DNA of 46,735 nucleotides from Desulfobacterales bacterium. GTDB lineage: Bacteria > Desulfobacterota > Desulfobacteria > Desulfobacterales > C00003060. Of this stretch, positions 36,409 through 46,084 are shown in pieces (position 1 is the first letter of the stretch; every line of letters begins with the position of its first letter). The position numbers were made by a program, and so were the translations under genes. The notes under the pieces were generated by a model. The model had not been told where the DNA came from, ran no database searches, and saw only the letters and a list, made by a program, of their open reading frames with translations. The stretch lies in assembly GCA_013375375.1 (NCBI GenBank), contig JABXJX010000007.1:1-46735 (forward strand). The letters are read 5' to 3'.

Positions 36409-36454
36409 CGGGCTGTTGGTTAATAACAAGTAACGAACAACGAGCAACTAACAA
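36389..36454. repeat. Heptameric repeat cluster 3
   Basis: gattgatgattgatgattgacgggctgttggttaataacaagtaacgaacaacgagcaac; 'gattgacgggctgttggttaataac' is shared with cluster 2. Confidence 0.88.
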
Positions 36455-36455
36455 T

Positions 36456-37535
36456 ATGCTTTATCATTTACTATATCCGCTTCATACGACCTTTTCGGCC
36501 TTTAACGTATTTCGCTACATTACGTTCAGGACCATCTATGCCAGCCTTACAGCACTTTTGATATGTTGGCTGTTGGGACCATGGGTGATACGGAAACTTA
36601 CAAAACAACAGGTACTCCAGCATGTGAGGACGGACGGCCCCCCGACTCACAAAACCAAGACCGGTACGCCTACCATGGGAGGGCTGTTGATCCTCTTTGC
36701 CATTGTGACGGCCACACTTCTTTGGGCCGACCTGACAAATTCATTTGTGTGGTTAGTACTACTTGTGGTGATCAGCTATGGCGCTATTGGTTTTTTAGAT
36801 GACTACCTGAAGCAGGTTAAGAAGGAAAGCAGGGGACTTCCCGGACGAATCAAGATTGTGAGCCAGGTGGTCATAGGGTTGCTCGTGGCCGGGCTACTTT
36901 ATACACGTGTTGATTTCGATACCCATGTGAGTCTCCCCTTTTTTAAGCAGGTAGCCCCTGATCTTGGCTGGGCTTATATCCTTTTTGCTGTTGCGGTCAT
37001 TGTGGGAACTTCTAATGCAGTGAATTTGACGGACGGTCTGGATGGTCTTGCCATCGGACCGGTGACAGTGGCTGCGGCCACCTACGTTGTACTGTCATAC
37101 GTAGCAGGCCATATGAAGATCGCCCAATATCTTCAGATTCATTATGTGGCGGGAAGCGGGGAACTGGCCGTGATTTGCGGCGCTCTAATGGGGGCCGGGA
37201 TGGGATTTCTCTGGTACAATTCCTATCCGGCCCAGATATTCATGGGAGATGTTGGGTCCCTTCCCCTGGGTGGAGCGCTTGGAGCGGTCGCGGTAATTAC
37301 CAAGCATGAGATTCTCCTGGCCCTTGTGGGAGGCATTCTTGTAGTAGAGGCGCTGTCGGTTATTTTTCAGGTGGGATTTTTTAAGGTCACAAATGGGCGT
37401 CGCATTTTCAAGATGGCTCCCATCCATCATCACTTTGAGTTAAAGGGATGGCCCGAGCCCAAGGTGATCGTCAGGTTCTGGATCGTCGCCATTATCTTGA
37501 GCCTGGTAGCGATCAGCACGTTGAAATTGCGGTAG
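36456..37535 (+). CDS. mraY: Phospho-MurNAc-pentapeptide transferase MraY
   Basis: '[15 protein letters not shown]', '[15 protein letters not shown]', '[19 protein letters not shown]', '[15 protein letters not shown]'. Start at the internal Met. Confidence 0.96.
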   Translation: MLYHLLYPLHTTFSAFNVFRYITFRTIYASLTALLICWLLGPWVIRKLTKQQVLQHVRTDGPPTHKTKTGTPTMGGLLILFAIVTATLLWADLTNSFVWLVLLVVISYGAIGFLDDYLKQVKKESRGLPGRIKIVSQVVIGLLVAGLLYTRVDFDTHVSLPFFKQVAPDLGWAYILFAVAVIVGTSNAVNLTDGLDGLAIGPVTVAAATYVVLSYVAGHMKIAQYLQIHYVAGSGELAVICGALMGAGMGFLWYNSYPAQIFMGDVGSLPLGGALGAVAVITKHEILLALVGGILVVEALSVIFQVGFFKVTNGRRIFKMAPIHHHFELKGWPEPKVIVRFWIVAIILSLVAISTLKLR

Positions 37536-37579
37536 GCCGGATGGACTCGTTATTCGTGAATCGTGAACCGGAATATAAA

Positions 37580-37680
37580 AATGCGATACCTGATACCGGA
37601 TACCCGATAGCCGTCAAGGATTTATTCTTGTATGCAGGCAGGCAAAATGTATCAGGCATCAGGCATGCGCTATCGGGTAT
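37580..37680. repeat. Intergenic 'gata(c)ccggatacccgata' repeats between mraY and murD
   Basis: tgcgatacctgataccggatacccgatagcc ... aggcatcaggcatgcgctatcgggtatcgg; heptad-like and inverted. Confidence 0.7.
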
Positions 37681-37720
37681 CGGCCGGAAACGACTGAGGA
37701 GACAGGTTGAACAGACTAAA

Positions 37721-39115
37721 TTGGAGAACGCATTGTTGAGTTTCGAAAATAAAAAGGTCCTGGTTGTCGGTTTGGCCAAGACCGGACTTGCGGTTGCCCG
37801 GTTCTTGAAAGATCGCGGGGCGCGGGTTACCGCAACCGATCTAAAGAAAAAGGATGAACTTGGCTCCTGTGTCCAGGAGGCCCTTGCCATGGGCGTTTCC
37901 CTGAAGCTTGGGGAACACAAGAGCGAAAGTTTTACGGGCGCGGACTTCATTGTGGTGAGTCCCGGGGTGCCACACAACATAACACCTTTAGGGGCGGCAA
38001 GGAGAGCGGGGATACCGGTAATCGGCGAGGTGGAACTGGCATCCCGCTACATAGATGAACCGATCGTAGCCGTCACCGGGACCAATGGCAAGACTACTAC
38101 TACAAGTCTTATCGGCAAGATGTTGCAGGATTCCGGCCGTAAGGTATTTGTGGGAGGCAACATAGGTGACCCACTGATAGATCACCTTAATTCCGGCGCA
38201 GACGCGGACGTGATCGTAGCAGAGATCAGCAGTTTTCAACTCGATACCATCAAGAGCTTCAGACCCAAGGTAGGGGTTCTTTTAAATATTACAGAAGACC
38301 ATCTCGATCGTTACAACGATTTCAATGACTATGCGCGATCAAAGGGAAGGCTGTTTAAAAATCAAGAGAGCACCGATTTTGCGGTTTTAAACGGGATGGA
38401 CCCTGCGGTTTGCGGACTTGAATCAATTATTGCCGGTCAAAAACTCTATTTTAACATCGATATCTCAGGGACTCACCCCGTGTCTGAGGACCGGCACGGA
38501 GTCGTGATCAGGGGCAAGGAGATGATCTGCAGCCTTCCCGGAAAGGCTCCCGTCATACTGAGCCTGGCTAAGCTCAGGCTCAAGGGAGAACACAATCTGG
38601 AGAATGCCGCTGCCGCGACACTGGCAGCGTTAGCCGCAGGGGCCGACCGGGCAGGTATTCAAACGGCACTCGACACCTATGAGGGTCTGCACCACCGGCT
38701 GGAATTTGTCAGGGATGTCAACGGCATCGAGTACTACAATGACTCCAAGGCTACTAATGTCGATGCCGTCAAGCGTTCCCTGGAGAGTTTTACCTCCCCG
38801 GTAATCTTGATCATGGGTGGGCGGGACAAAGGCGGCAGTTACGCGTTGCTAAAGGAGCTTATAAGGAAACGTGCCAAGGGGCTCATTGCCATTGGAGAGG
38901 CGCGCGAAAAGATCTTAAGCACCCTTGGGGGGCTAACGCATAGTGAAGGGACAAGGACTCTCACAGACGCGGTCCGCCTGGCTCACAAGGGAGCAGCCCC
39001 GGGTGATGTCGTACTCCTGTCACCAGGGTGCTCCAGTTTTGACATGTTTATTGACTATGCCGAACGCGGCGAGGAGTTCTGCAAGGCAGTGAGTGGATTG
39101 ATGATTGATGATTGA
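37721..39115 (+). CDS. murD: UDP-MurNAc-L-Ala:D-Glu ligase MurD
   Basis: 'KKVLVVGLAKTGLAVARFL', '[20 protein letters not shown]', 'NDSKATNVDAVKRSLESF'. Start approximate (TTG 37721 or 37736); the ORF upstream part is repeat-derived. Confidence 0.93.
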   Translation: MENALLSFENKKVLVVGLAKTGLAVARFLKDRGARVTATDLKKKDELGSCVQEALAMGVSLKLGEHKSESFTGADFIVVSPGVPHNITPLGAARRAGIPVIGEVELASRYIDEPIVAVTGTNGKTTTTSLIGKMLQDSGRKVFVGGNIGDPLIDHLNSGADADVIVAEISSFQLDTIKSFRPKVGVLLNITEDHLDRYNDFNDYARSKGRLFKNQESTDFAVLNGMDPAVCGLESIIAGQKLYFNIDISGTHPVSEDRHGVVIRGKEMICSLPGKAPVILSLAKLRLKGEHNLENAAAATLAALAAGADRAGIQTALDTYEGLHHRLEFVRDVNGIEYYNDSKATNVDAVKRSLESFTSPVILIMGGRDKGGSYALLKELIRKRAKGLIAIGEAREKILSTLGGLTHSEGTRTLTDAVRLAHKGAAPGDVVLLSPGCSSFDMFIDYAERGEEFCKAVSGLMIDD

Positions 39116-39179
39116 TGATTGTCTATTGACTAATAACAGACTCAATATTCAATCGTCAATCATCAATCGTGAGCAACCA
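39096..39179. repeat. Heptameric repeat cluster 4, hairpin
   Basis: gattgatgattgatgattgatgattg ... tcaatattcaatcgtcaatcatcaatcg. Confidence 0.9.
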
Positions 39180-40292
39180 ATGACTATCTACAAACGAACA
39201 AAAAAGGGCGGATATGACGGTTTCCTTTTACTGGGGACTGTGCTGCTGTTGGGGATCGGAGTGGTAATGGTCTACAGTGCAAGCTCAGCTGTTGCAATGA
39301 ACCGATTTGGAAGCGATGCCTACTTTTTCAAGAAACACGTGGTATATGTCCTCGCTGCAATCCTCGTGCTAATAGCCTGTCGGCATGTGCCGTACACTTT
39401 CTATGGAAGGATGGCATATCCGGTCCTTATAGTTGCTTTCTTATTGCTCCTTGCCCTGTACTTGCCCGGGGTGGGACATCCGGTTGGGGGTGCCAGGCGA
39501 TGGTTGAGGTTTTGTGGGATTTCCTTTCAACCATCGGAGTTTGCGAGGCTGGCCCTGATCATCTATTTGGCATACTCCATGAGCAAGAAACAGGAGAAGA
39601 TCAAGGAGTTTACCATCGGCTTTCTTCCCCATATTATTGTATTTGGAAGTTTTGGGGCTCTGATCGTTATGCAGCCCGACTTTGGGATGGCGGCGATGCT
39701 TGCATTGGTTGCATGGACGATGCTCTTTGTCGGAGGTGTGCGTCTGACTTACCTTGTCACAGCGTTTGTGGGGGTTCTCCCAATTGCCTACTACCTACTG
39801 ATTAATGTGGGATATCGTCTAAGGCGACTAACAAGCTTCCTCCATCCATGGAAATACGAGAGCGACGCCGGATATCAGATCGTGCATTCACTGATGGCTC
39901 TTGGCTCAGGAGGAGTTATGGGGTCGGGCATTGGAAAAAGTTACCAGAAGCTTTTCTATCTTCCGGAGCCCCATACTGACTTTATCTTTTCGGTGATAGG
40001 AGAAGAATTAGGCCTTGTGGGGGTGTGCTTTGTAATCGGACTTTATGTCATGATCCTCTGGCGGGGGATCGCCGTGGCAATGAAGGCCAAAGATCTTTTC
40101 GCAATCTATTTAGCCATAGGGTTGATTTCCGTTCTTGGTCTGCAGGTGTGCGTCAACGTAGGTGTTGTCATGGGTTTATTGCCTACGAAGGGACTTACTC
40201 TGCCGTTTGTTAGCTATGGAGGCACGTCCCTTGTGATGAATGCAGCTGCAATAGGAATATTGATGAATATATCGGCCCGACAGGCAAGGTGA
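39180..40292 (+). CDS. ftsW: Lipid II polymerase / SEDS protein FtsW
   Basis: 'GIGVVMVYSASSAVAM', 'GARRWLRFCGISFQPSEFARLALIIYLA', 'PEPHTDFIFSVIGEELGLVG'. Start at the internal Met. Confidence 0.95.
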   Translation: MTIYKRTKKGGYDGFLLLGTVLLLGIGVVMVYSASSAVAMNRFGSDAYFFKKHVVYVLAAILVLIACRHVPYTFYGRMAYPVLIVAFLLLLALYLPGVGHPVGGARRWLRFCGISFQPSEFARLALIIYLAYSMSKKQEKIKEFTIGFLPHIIVFGSFGALIVMQPDFGMAAMLALVAWTMLFVGGVRLTYLVTAFVGVLPIAYYLLINVGYRLRRLTSFLHPWKYESDAGYQIVHSLMALGSGGVMGSGIGKSYQKLFYLPEPHTDFIFSVIGEELGLVGVCFVIGLYVMILWRGIAVAMKAKDLFAIYLAIGLISVLGLQVCVNVGVVMGLLPTKGLTLPFVSYGGTSLVMNAAAIGILMNISARQAR

Positions 40293-40294
40293 CC

Positions 40295-41374
40295 ATGAGG
40301 GTCCTCATTGCCGGCGGCGGCACGGGAGGGCATCTTTTCCCCGGGATTGCGATTGCTGAGGCATTCAGGGACAGGGAACCTACAACTGAAGTATTGTTTG
40401 TAGGAACGGGTAATCCCATAGAGATATCTACCATTTCAAAGAAAGGATTTGATCACGTGAAGATTGTAGCAGAAGGTTTTAAGGGAAGGGGCCTCTGGCG
40501 ACAGATCCGATCGTTGTTCAAGCTCCCTGTCGGGTTGTGGCAGGGATTGCGAATTATCCGGCAATTTGATCCTGACATCATCATTGGTGTCGGCGGATAC
40601 GCCTCAGGTCCGGTGGCCTTGGCTGGAAGGCCCACGGGAAAAAAGATAGTTATCCATGAACAGAATATCTTGCCGGGTCTAACTAATCGGATACTCGGGC
40701 GTTTCGCTAACCGGATATTCATCTCTTTCCCGGATAACTTTAGCATATTCAGACCCTCGAGGACTGTGATTACAGGAAACCCGGTGCGCCGTGAACTCCT
40801 TGCACGAAAATCGGACCGTAAGGCAACCGAGCAATTTACGGTCCTGGTACTGGGCGGCAGCCAGGGGGCTCATGCCGTAAACTGCGCGGTGATTGAGGCC
40901 CTTGATCATCTCGAAAACCCTAAGCGGATGACTTTTATCCATCAGACCGGGGCCAAAGATGCAGCGTGGGTTGCGCAGGCCTATAAGAGCCGGGGCATCA
41001 AGGCCAGAGTAGAGGCGTTTTTTGAGGACATGGCCGGACCTTACAGCTCGGCCGACTTGGTTATATGCAGGGCCGGCGCCACGACCGTGTCAGAGTTGAT
41101 GGCACTCGGCAGGCCTGCCATTTTCATCCCGTTCCCTTTTGCGGCGAATAACCATCAGGAACTGAACGCCCGCTATGTGGCCGATGCAGGCGGGGCAGAG
41201 GTTGTCCTGGAAAAGGATTTGAAAGGTGATCTCTTGGCCGGCAAACTCGATCATTATGCGTCGCACCCTGAAACGTTGCGGGATATGGCAAAGCAAATGC
41301 TGGCCATTGCGCGTCCAGATGCCGCAGACGTTATTGTGGATGAATGCCGCAGGTTGCTGGTGATTGGTAATTAG
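40295..41374 (+). CDS. murG: UDP-GlcNAc transferase MurG
   Basis: 'MRVLIAGGGTGGHLFPGIAIAEAF', 'GVGGYASGPVALAG', 'HEQNILPGLTNRIL', 'GGSQGAHAVN'. Confidence 0.96.
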   Translation: MRVLIAGGGTGGHLFPGIAIAEAFRDREPTTEVLFVGTGNPIEISTISKKGFDHVKIVAEGFKGRGLWRQIRSLFKLPVGLWQGLRIIRQFDPDIIIGVGGYASGPVALAGRPTGKKIVIHEQNILPGLTNRILGRFANRIFISFPDNFSIFRPSRTVITGNPVRRELLARKSDRKATEQFTVLVLGGSQGAHAVNCAVIEALDHLENPKRMTFIHQTGAKDAAWVAQAYKSRGIKARVEAFFEDMAGPYSSADLVICRAGATTVSELMALGRPAIFIPFPFAANNHQELNARYVADAGGAEVVLEKDLKGDLLAGKLDHYASHPETLRDMAKQMLAIARPDAADVIVDECRRLLVIGN

Positions 41375-41398
41375 TCATTGGTCATTAGTTATTCGTTG

Positions 41399-41456
41399 GA
41401 TGCCCGATGCCCGATGCCCGATGCCTGATGCCTGATGCCTGATGCCTGATGCCTGA
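41399..41456. repeat. Heptameric repeat cluster 5a: (GATGCCC)3(GATGCCT)5
   Basis: Eight uninterrupted 7-bp units between murG and murC. Confidence 0.95.
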
Positions 41457-41483
41457 TATATCTTAGGCCGGCATCTATGAATG

Positions 41484-41548
41484 GTCAATCAACAATCAAC
41501 AATCAACAATCAACAATCAACAATCGACAATCGACAATCATCAATCGA
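41484..41548. repeat. Heptameric repeat cluster 5b: (AATCAAC)n/(AATCGAC)n
   Basis: gtcaatcaacaatcaacaatcaacaatcaacaatcaacaatcgacaatcgacaatcatcaatcg. Confidence 0.95.
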
Positions 41549-41551
41549 AAG

Positions 41552-42916
41552 ATGTATCAGAAATCATATCACATCCATTTTGTTGGGATCGGCGGAATTG
41601 GGATGAGCGGAATAGCAGAACTTCTCCTGAACCTTGGGTATAAGGTAAGCGGCTCAGACCTGCGGTCGACCGGCATTACCAGGCGATTGGCTCAACTTGG
41701 CGGGACTATATTTCAAGACCACCGCCCGGAACACATTCAAAGGGCGGATGCTGTGGTGATTTCCTCGGCAGTAGGAACGGATAACCCTGAAGTCGTGGCA
41801 GCAAAAGAGGCCGTTGTTCCGGTTATTCCAAGGGCGGAGATGTTGGCCGAACTGATGCGGCTGAAGTACAGTATTGCCGTGGCCGGTGCCCACGGCAAAA
41901 CCACAACGACCTGGATGATTGCATCGGTCCTTGACCATGGGGGGCTCGACCCCACAGTAGTCATCGGCGGCAAACTCGACAGCTTGGGAAGCAATGCCCG
42001 CCTGGGCCAGGGAGAGTTTATAGTGGCTGAAGCAGACGAAAGCGATGGCTCTTTCTTGAAGCTTACACCCACCATTGGCGTGGTAACAAACATTGATGCT
42101 GAACACCTGGATTTTTATGGTGACCTTGAAAAGATCAAGGAGGTATTCCTTGATTTTATCAACAAGGTACCATTCTATGGCATGGCGGTGCTATGTTTGG
42201 AAGACGAGGGGATTCAGGATCTGATTCCGAAAATTGAGAAACGGTTCACCACGTATGGGATGACATCCCAGGCGGATTATCAGGCAAGAGATGTGGCCTT
42301 TGAAGGCCTGACAAGCCGATACCGTATAACTTACCGCGGCAAAGCCATGGGCACCGTGGAACTGAACCTTCCCGGAATTCACAACGTGTATAACTCCATG
42401 GCGAGTATTGTCATTGGTATGGAACTCGGGATCCCCTTTGATAATATCCTTGACGCGCTCAAAGAGATTGAAGGTGTCCAGCGCAGGCTACAGGTAAAAG
42501 GATCCGCGCACGGAGTAACCGTGGTGGACGACTACGGACACCATCCGACTGAGATCAGGCTGACGCTTCAGGCGGTGCGTCAGTGCTGGCCGGATCGCCG
42601 GCTTGTTGTTGTGTTTCAGCCCCATCGTTACTCGCGGACTGCTGCCCTCTTTGACGATTTCACGCGTGCTTTTTACCAGGCGGATAGTCTTGTGGTGCTC
42701 CCAATCTATCCGGCAGGCGAGACCCCGATAGAAAACATAGACGGCCAAAGCCTCTGTGAGGAAATTCATCTGCATGGCCACAAGGATGTCGTGTTTCATG
42801 ATGGGCAGGATGCAGCTGTATCTTACTTGAAGAAAAACTTAATGGAGGGGGATGTATTATTGACCCTGGGGGCGGGGGATGTCTGGAAGGTGGGAGAAAA
42901 ATTTCTTGATGAATGA
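41552..42916 (+). CDS. murC: UDP-MurNAc:L-Ala ligase MurC
   Basis: 'HFVGIGGIGMSGIAELLLNLGYKVSGSDL', 'VAGAHGKTTTTWMIASVL', 'VVDDYGHHPTEIRLTL'. Start at the internal Met. Confidence 0.96.
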   Translation: MYQKSYHIHFVGIGGIGMSGIAELLLNLGYKVSGSDLRSTGITRRLAQLGGTIFQDHRPEHIQRADAVVISSAVGTDNPEVVAAKEAVVPVIPRAEMLAELMRLKYSIAVAGAHGKTTTTWMIASVLDHGGLDPTVVIGGKLDSLGSNARLGQGEFIVAEADESDGSFLKLTPTIGVVTNIDAEHLDFYGDLEKIKEVFLDFINKVPFYGMAVLCLEDEGIQDLIPKIEKRFTTYGMTSQADYQARDVAFEGLTSRYRITYRGKAMGTVELNLPGIHNVYNSMASIVIGMELGIPFDNILDALKEIEGVQRRLQVKGSAHGVTVVDDYGHHPTEIRLTLQAVRQCWPDRRLVVVFQPHRYSRTAALFDDFTRAFYQADSLVVLPIYPAGETPIENIDGQSLCEEIHLHGHKDVVFHDGQDAAVSYLKKNLMEGDVLLTLGAGDVWKVGEKFLDE

Positions 42917-43844
42917 AACAGACAAAAACTGGTTGACAGATCATTTTAGTCAGCACGTCTTGTTTGACGAACCGATGTGGCGCCACACGACTTTCAGAAT
43001 CGGAGGGCCCGTGGATGCCATGATCACCGCAAGGACCGAGCAAGAGATAAGAGATCTGGTCGTGTGGGCCCACACGAAAGGCCACCCAATCATGATCTTC
43101 GGCGCAGGAAGCAATCTTCTGGTCTTGGACGGCGGCGTGCGAGGAATCGTGCTCAAGCTGGCCGATGAGTTCGAGGCCATTCATTTTATGCCAAGGGTTA
43201 ATGGAACCGGGGCCGTGATAACAGCAGGAGCAGGGGTCTTGGTTCGTCAATTAGGCAAATATGCCCTCGATCGGGGGTTGGCCGGGCTTAACTTCACACT
43301 TGGTATTCCCGGAACCGTAGGTGGGGCGCTCAGAATGAATGCAGGGGCCTGGGGTGAATGCGTGGCTGATAGCATCATTTCGATCAGGGTCATTAATAGA
43401 TATGGTGATATTGCGGACATCAGTCGGGACCAACTTAAATTTTCTTACAGGAGACTCGATCTGGAAAAAGATACTATTATCTTGAACGGCCGGATCAAGC
43501 TAAAACGTGCGGATCGTGAGGCCCTTCGACAGGAAGCAATCCGCATGCAAAAGAGACGAAGATTGAACCAGCCGCTCTCCCTTCCCAGCGCGGGATCTGT
43601 ATTTCGAAACCCGCCCGGGCAAAAGGCCGCCGGAGAGCTTATTGACCAGGCAGGATTAAAAGGGCTTCGGGTTGGGGAAGCCGAGGTTTCAACCAAGCAC
43701 GCTAATTTCATTGTGAACAATGGTCAAGCCAAGGCTTCCGACGTGATTGACCTAATAAGACAGATACAGAAGACCGTATTTGAACGGTTCGGCGTTAACT
43801 TGGAACCAGAGGTAACCATAGTTGGCCAGGAAGCGCATTCATAA
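42909..43844 (+). CDS. murB: UDP-N-acetylenolpyruvoylglucosamine reductase MurB
   Basis: 'HTTFRIGGPVDAMI', 'GAGSNLLVLDGGVRGIVLKL', 'GIPGTVGGALRMNAGAWG', 'PSAGSVFRNPPGQKAAGELID'. Confidence 0.95.
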   Translation: MNETDKNWLTDHFSQHVLFDEPMWRHTTFRIGGPVDAMITARTEQEIRDLVVWAHTKGHPIMIFGAGSNLLVLDGGVRGIVLKLADEFEAIHFMPRVNGTGAVITAGAGVLVRQLGKYALDRGLAGLNFTLGIPGTVGGALRMNAGAWGECVADSIISIRVINRYGDIADISRDQLKFSYRRLDLEKDTIILNGRIKLKRADREALRQEAIRMQKRRRLNQPLSLPSAGSVFRNPPGQKAAGELIDQAGLKGLRVGEAEVSTKHANFIVNNGQAKASDVIDLIRQIQKTVFERFGVNLEPEVTIVGQEAHS

Positions 43845-44814
43845 AAACTATTATAAGAACAGCCGTGCACAAAGGAGACAGCATGTCATAAGGCGCTTTT
43901 TCCTGGGCCTCAAGGTCATGTTGCTGGCTGGGGGTGTTTTTGGAACAAGCCTCCTCCTTATATTGGCGTATGATGCCGTGACCCAGAGTTCCTACTTTGA
44001 GGCCCGGACGATTACGGTTCAGGGAAATCAAAGGTTTTCAAAGGAGACGATTCTGAAACAGGCAGGCCTGAAACTCAAGGAAAACATCCTCTCCGTCAAT
44101 CTGAATGCGCTTCGCTACAGGCTTATGGCCCATCCCTGGATTGCCGCCGCCGAGGTCGAACGGGAGCTGCCTGATGCGATTCATATTCGGGTAAAAGAAC
44201 GGGTCCCCATTGCCATTGTCGATCTGAACCAACCCGTCCGCCTTGCGAGTGAAAGCGTTTCGGGCAGGCTTTTTTACCTGGACAAAGATGGCGAGATCTT
44301 CAAACCGGTAGAGTCCTCCGATAAGGTGAGGGCGCCCGTGGTTACCGGTCTTAGTCTATCAGATATTGATTTTAACGATCCGTGGCGTTCAAGGCTGTTT
44401 AGGGCTGTTATGAAGGTACTTTGCTCGAGCCGGGTCGATAAAAACGTGATCCCGCTCCACGCCTTACACCGCATTGACGTTGACAGGGAAATCGGGTTGA
44501 CCCTTTATGCCTTTTTCCCTCCACGCAACCTGTCTGCCACGCCTGCCCTTACCGGCAAGGCAGGAGTGCTGACACATACCGGCCGAAGCATGGTGGAAAT
44601 CAAGGTCGGTTTCGGAGACTACGAGTCAAAATACAGCAGACTTCAAAATATGGTTTCTCATCTAAAAAAGGATAAAGGGTTTTTGAGCCCCCGATCCATC
44701 GATCTGATTGATTCGGATCGAATAGTGGTCAGGCCTTCCATGTCCGGGCAGGCTGAAAGCCGCTCCGTCTCAGGGGGCCGGGACCTCTGGACGAGCAGGC
44801 GAAAGGAGGTGTGA
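43822..44814 (+). CDS. ftsQ: Cell division protein FtsQ/DivIB
   Basis: TM segment then POTRA-like 'FEARTITVQGNQRFSKETILKQAGLKLKENILSVNLNALRYRLMAHPWIAAAEVERELPDAIHIRVKERVPIAIV'. Confidence 0.92.
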   Translation: MARKRIHKNYYKNSRAQRRQHVIRRFFLGLKVMLLAGGVFGTSLLLILAYDAVTQSSYFEARTITVQGNQRFSKETILKQAGLKLKENILSVNLNALRYRLMAHPWIAAAEVERELPDAIHIRVKERVPIAIVDLNQPVRLASESVSGRLFYLDKDGEIFKPVESSDKVRAPVVTGLSLSDIDFNDPWRSRLFRAVMKVLCSSRVDKNVIPLHALHRIDVDREIGLTLYAFFPPRNLSATPALTGKAGVLTHTGRSMVEIKVGFGDYESKYSRLQNMVSHLKKDKGFLSPRSIDLIDSDRIVVRPSMSGQAESRSVSGGRDLWTSRRKEV

Positions 44815-44815
44815 A

Positions 44816-46042
44816 GTGCAGGATAGTGGGGAGTTGATAGTAGGCCTCGATATCGGGACTACCAAAATTTGTGCGGTGCTGGGGGAGATGTCGCGTGACG
44901 GGATCGATATTGTGGGAATTGGAACCCATCCGTCTGTCGGGCTTCGCAAAGGCGTGGTTGTCAATATCGAATCGACCGTGGACTCTATTCAAAAGGCCGT
45001 AGAAGAAGCCGAGTTGATGGCAGGCTGCGAGATCAGATCAGTATATGCCGGAATCGCCGGAGGTCATATAAAAGGTTTCAACAGCCATGGAATCGTTGCC
45101 GTAAAGGGAAGCGAAGTCAGTGAAAAGGACATCGAACGCGTGATTGATGCGGCCAGGGCGGTGGCTATTCCCATGGACCGTGAGGTGATTCATGTGTTGC
45201 CCCAGGAATTTATAGTGGATGAGCAGGATGGAATTCAGGACCCACTTGGTATGTCGGGGGTTCGCTTAGAGGCCAGGGTACATATTGTGACAGGAGCTGT
45301 TACCTCAGCGCAAAATATTATCAAGTGTGCCAACCGTGCCGGGCTTGATGTGTGTGATATTGTACTTCAATCCCTTGCATCGAGTGAAGCGGTGCTAAGT
45401 GAAGAGGAAAAGGCATTGGGTGCCGCCCTGATTGACTTTGGCGGTGGGACTACGGATCTGGCAGTCTTCAAGGGGAATAGCATAAAACATACCTCGGTAC
45501 TGGCCCTTGGGGGAAATAATCTCACCCATGACATCTCTGTGGGTCTGAGGACACCAATGGCCGAGGCGGAAAAGATTAAGATAAAGTATGGCAGCTGTCT
45601 TATCAGTGGGATCGCCAAAGATGAGACCATTGAGGTTGCAGGTGTGGGCGGACGCAAGCCAAGAACCCTGTCGAGGCAGATACTGGGCGAGGTCCTCGAA
45701 CCTAGAGTGGGTGAGATCTTCAACCTGGTCCATCGAGAGGTTTTTCGGGCCAGCATGGAGGATTCAATAACTTCCGGGGTGGTGGTTACCGGGGGATCTT
45801 GCCTGCTCGAAGGCGTTGTGGATATTGCCGAGTCGGCCTTCAATCTTCCGGCGCGGATTGGAAAGCCATCAGGAATTAGAGGGTTGGTCGATGTGGTGAA
45901 CAATCCAATGTATGCCACGGCCGTTGGGTTGGTCCTCTATGGTGCCAGGTCTAAGCCGAAAAAGAAGTTCAGGATTCGAGACAGCAATATCTTTGATCGT
46001 GTCATGGTGCGCATGAAAAAGTGGTTCAAGGATATTATTTAG
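44816..46042 (+). CDS. ftsA: Cell division protein FtsA
   Basis: 'IVGLDIGTTKICAVLGE', 'LIDFGGGTTDLAVFKGNSI', 'GVVVTGGSCLLEGVVDIAE'. Confidence 0.96.
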   Translation: MQDSGELIVGLDIGTTKICAVLGEMSRDGIDIVGIGTHPSVGLRKGVVVNIESTVDSIQKAVEEAELMAGCEIRSVYAGIAGGHIKGFNSHGIVAVKGSEVSEKDIERVIDAARAVAIPMDREVIHVLPQEFIVDEQDGIQDPLGMSGVRLEARVHIVTGAVTSAQNIIKCANRAGLDVCDIVLQSLASSEAVLSEEEKALGAALIDFGGGTTDLAVFKGNSIKHTSVLALGGNNLTHDISVGLRTPMAEAEKIKIKYGSCLISGIAKDETIEVAGVGGRKPRTLSRQILGEVLEPRVGEIFNLVHREVFRASMEDSITSGVVVTGGSCLLEGVVDIAESAFNLPARIGKPSGIRGLVDVVNNPMYATAVGLVLYGARSKPKKKFRIRDSNIFDRVMVRMKKWFKDII

Positions 46043-46084
46043 ATAGATAATTAACCATGAACAAAAAAACAGGAGGTGGGAGCG

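Noticed and set aside
41399-41548. CRISPR-like appearance of short repeats between murG and murC
   Set aside because: Units are contiguous 7-bp tandem repeats with no unique spacers and no cas genes.
42660-43250. 196-aa minus-strand ORF
   Set aside because: Antisense to the murC/murB junction; both plus-strand genes are clear.
45367-45918. 183-aa minus-strand ORF
   Set aside because: Antisense to ftsA; codon-bias shadow.
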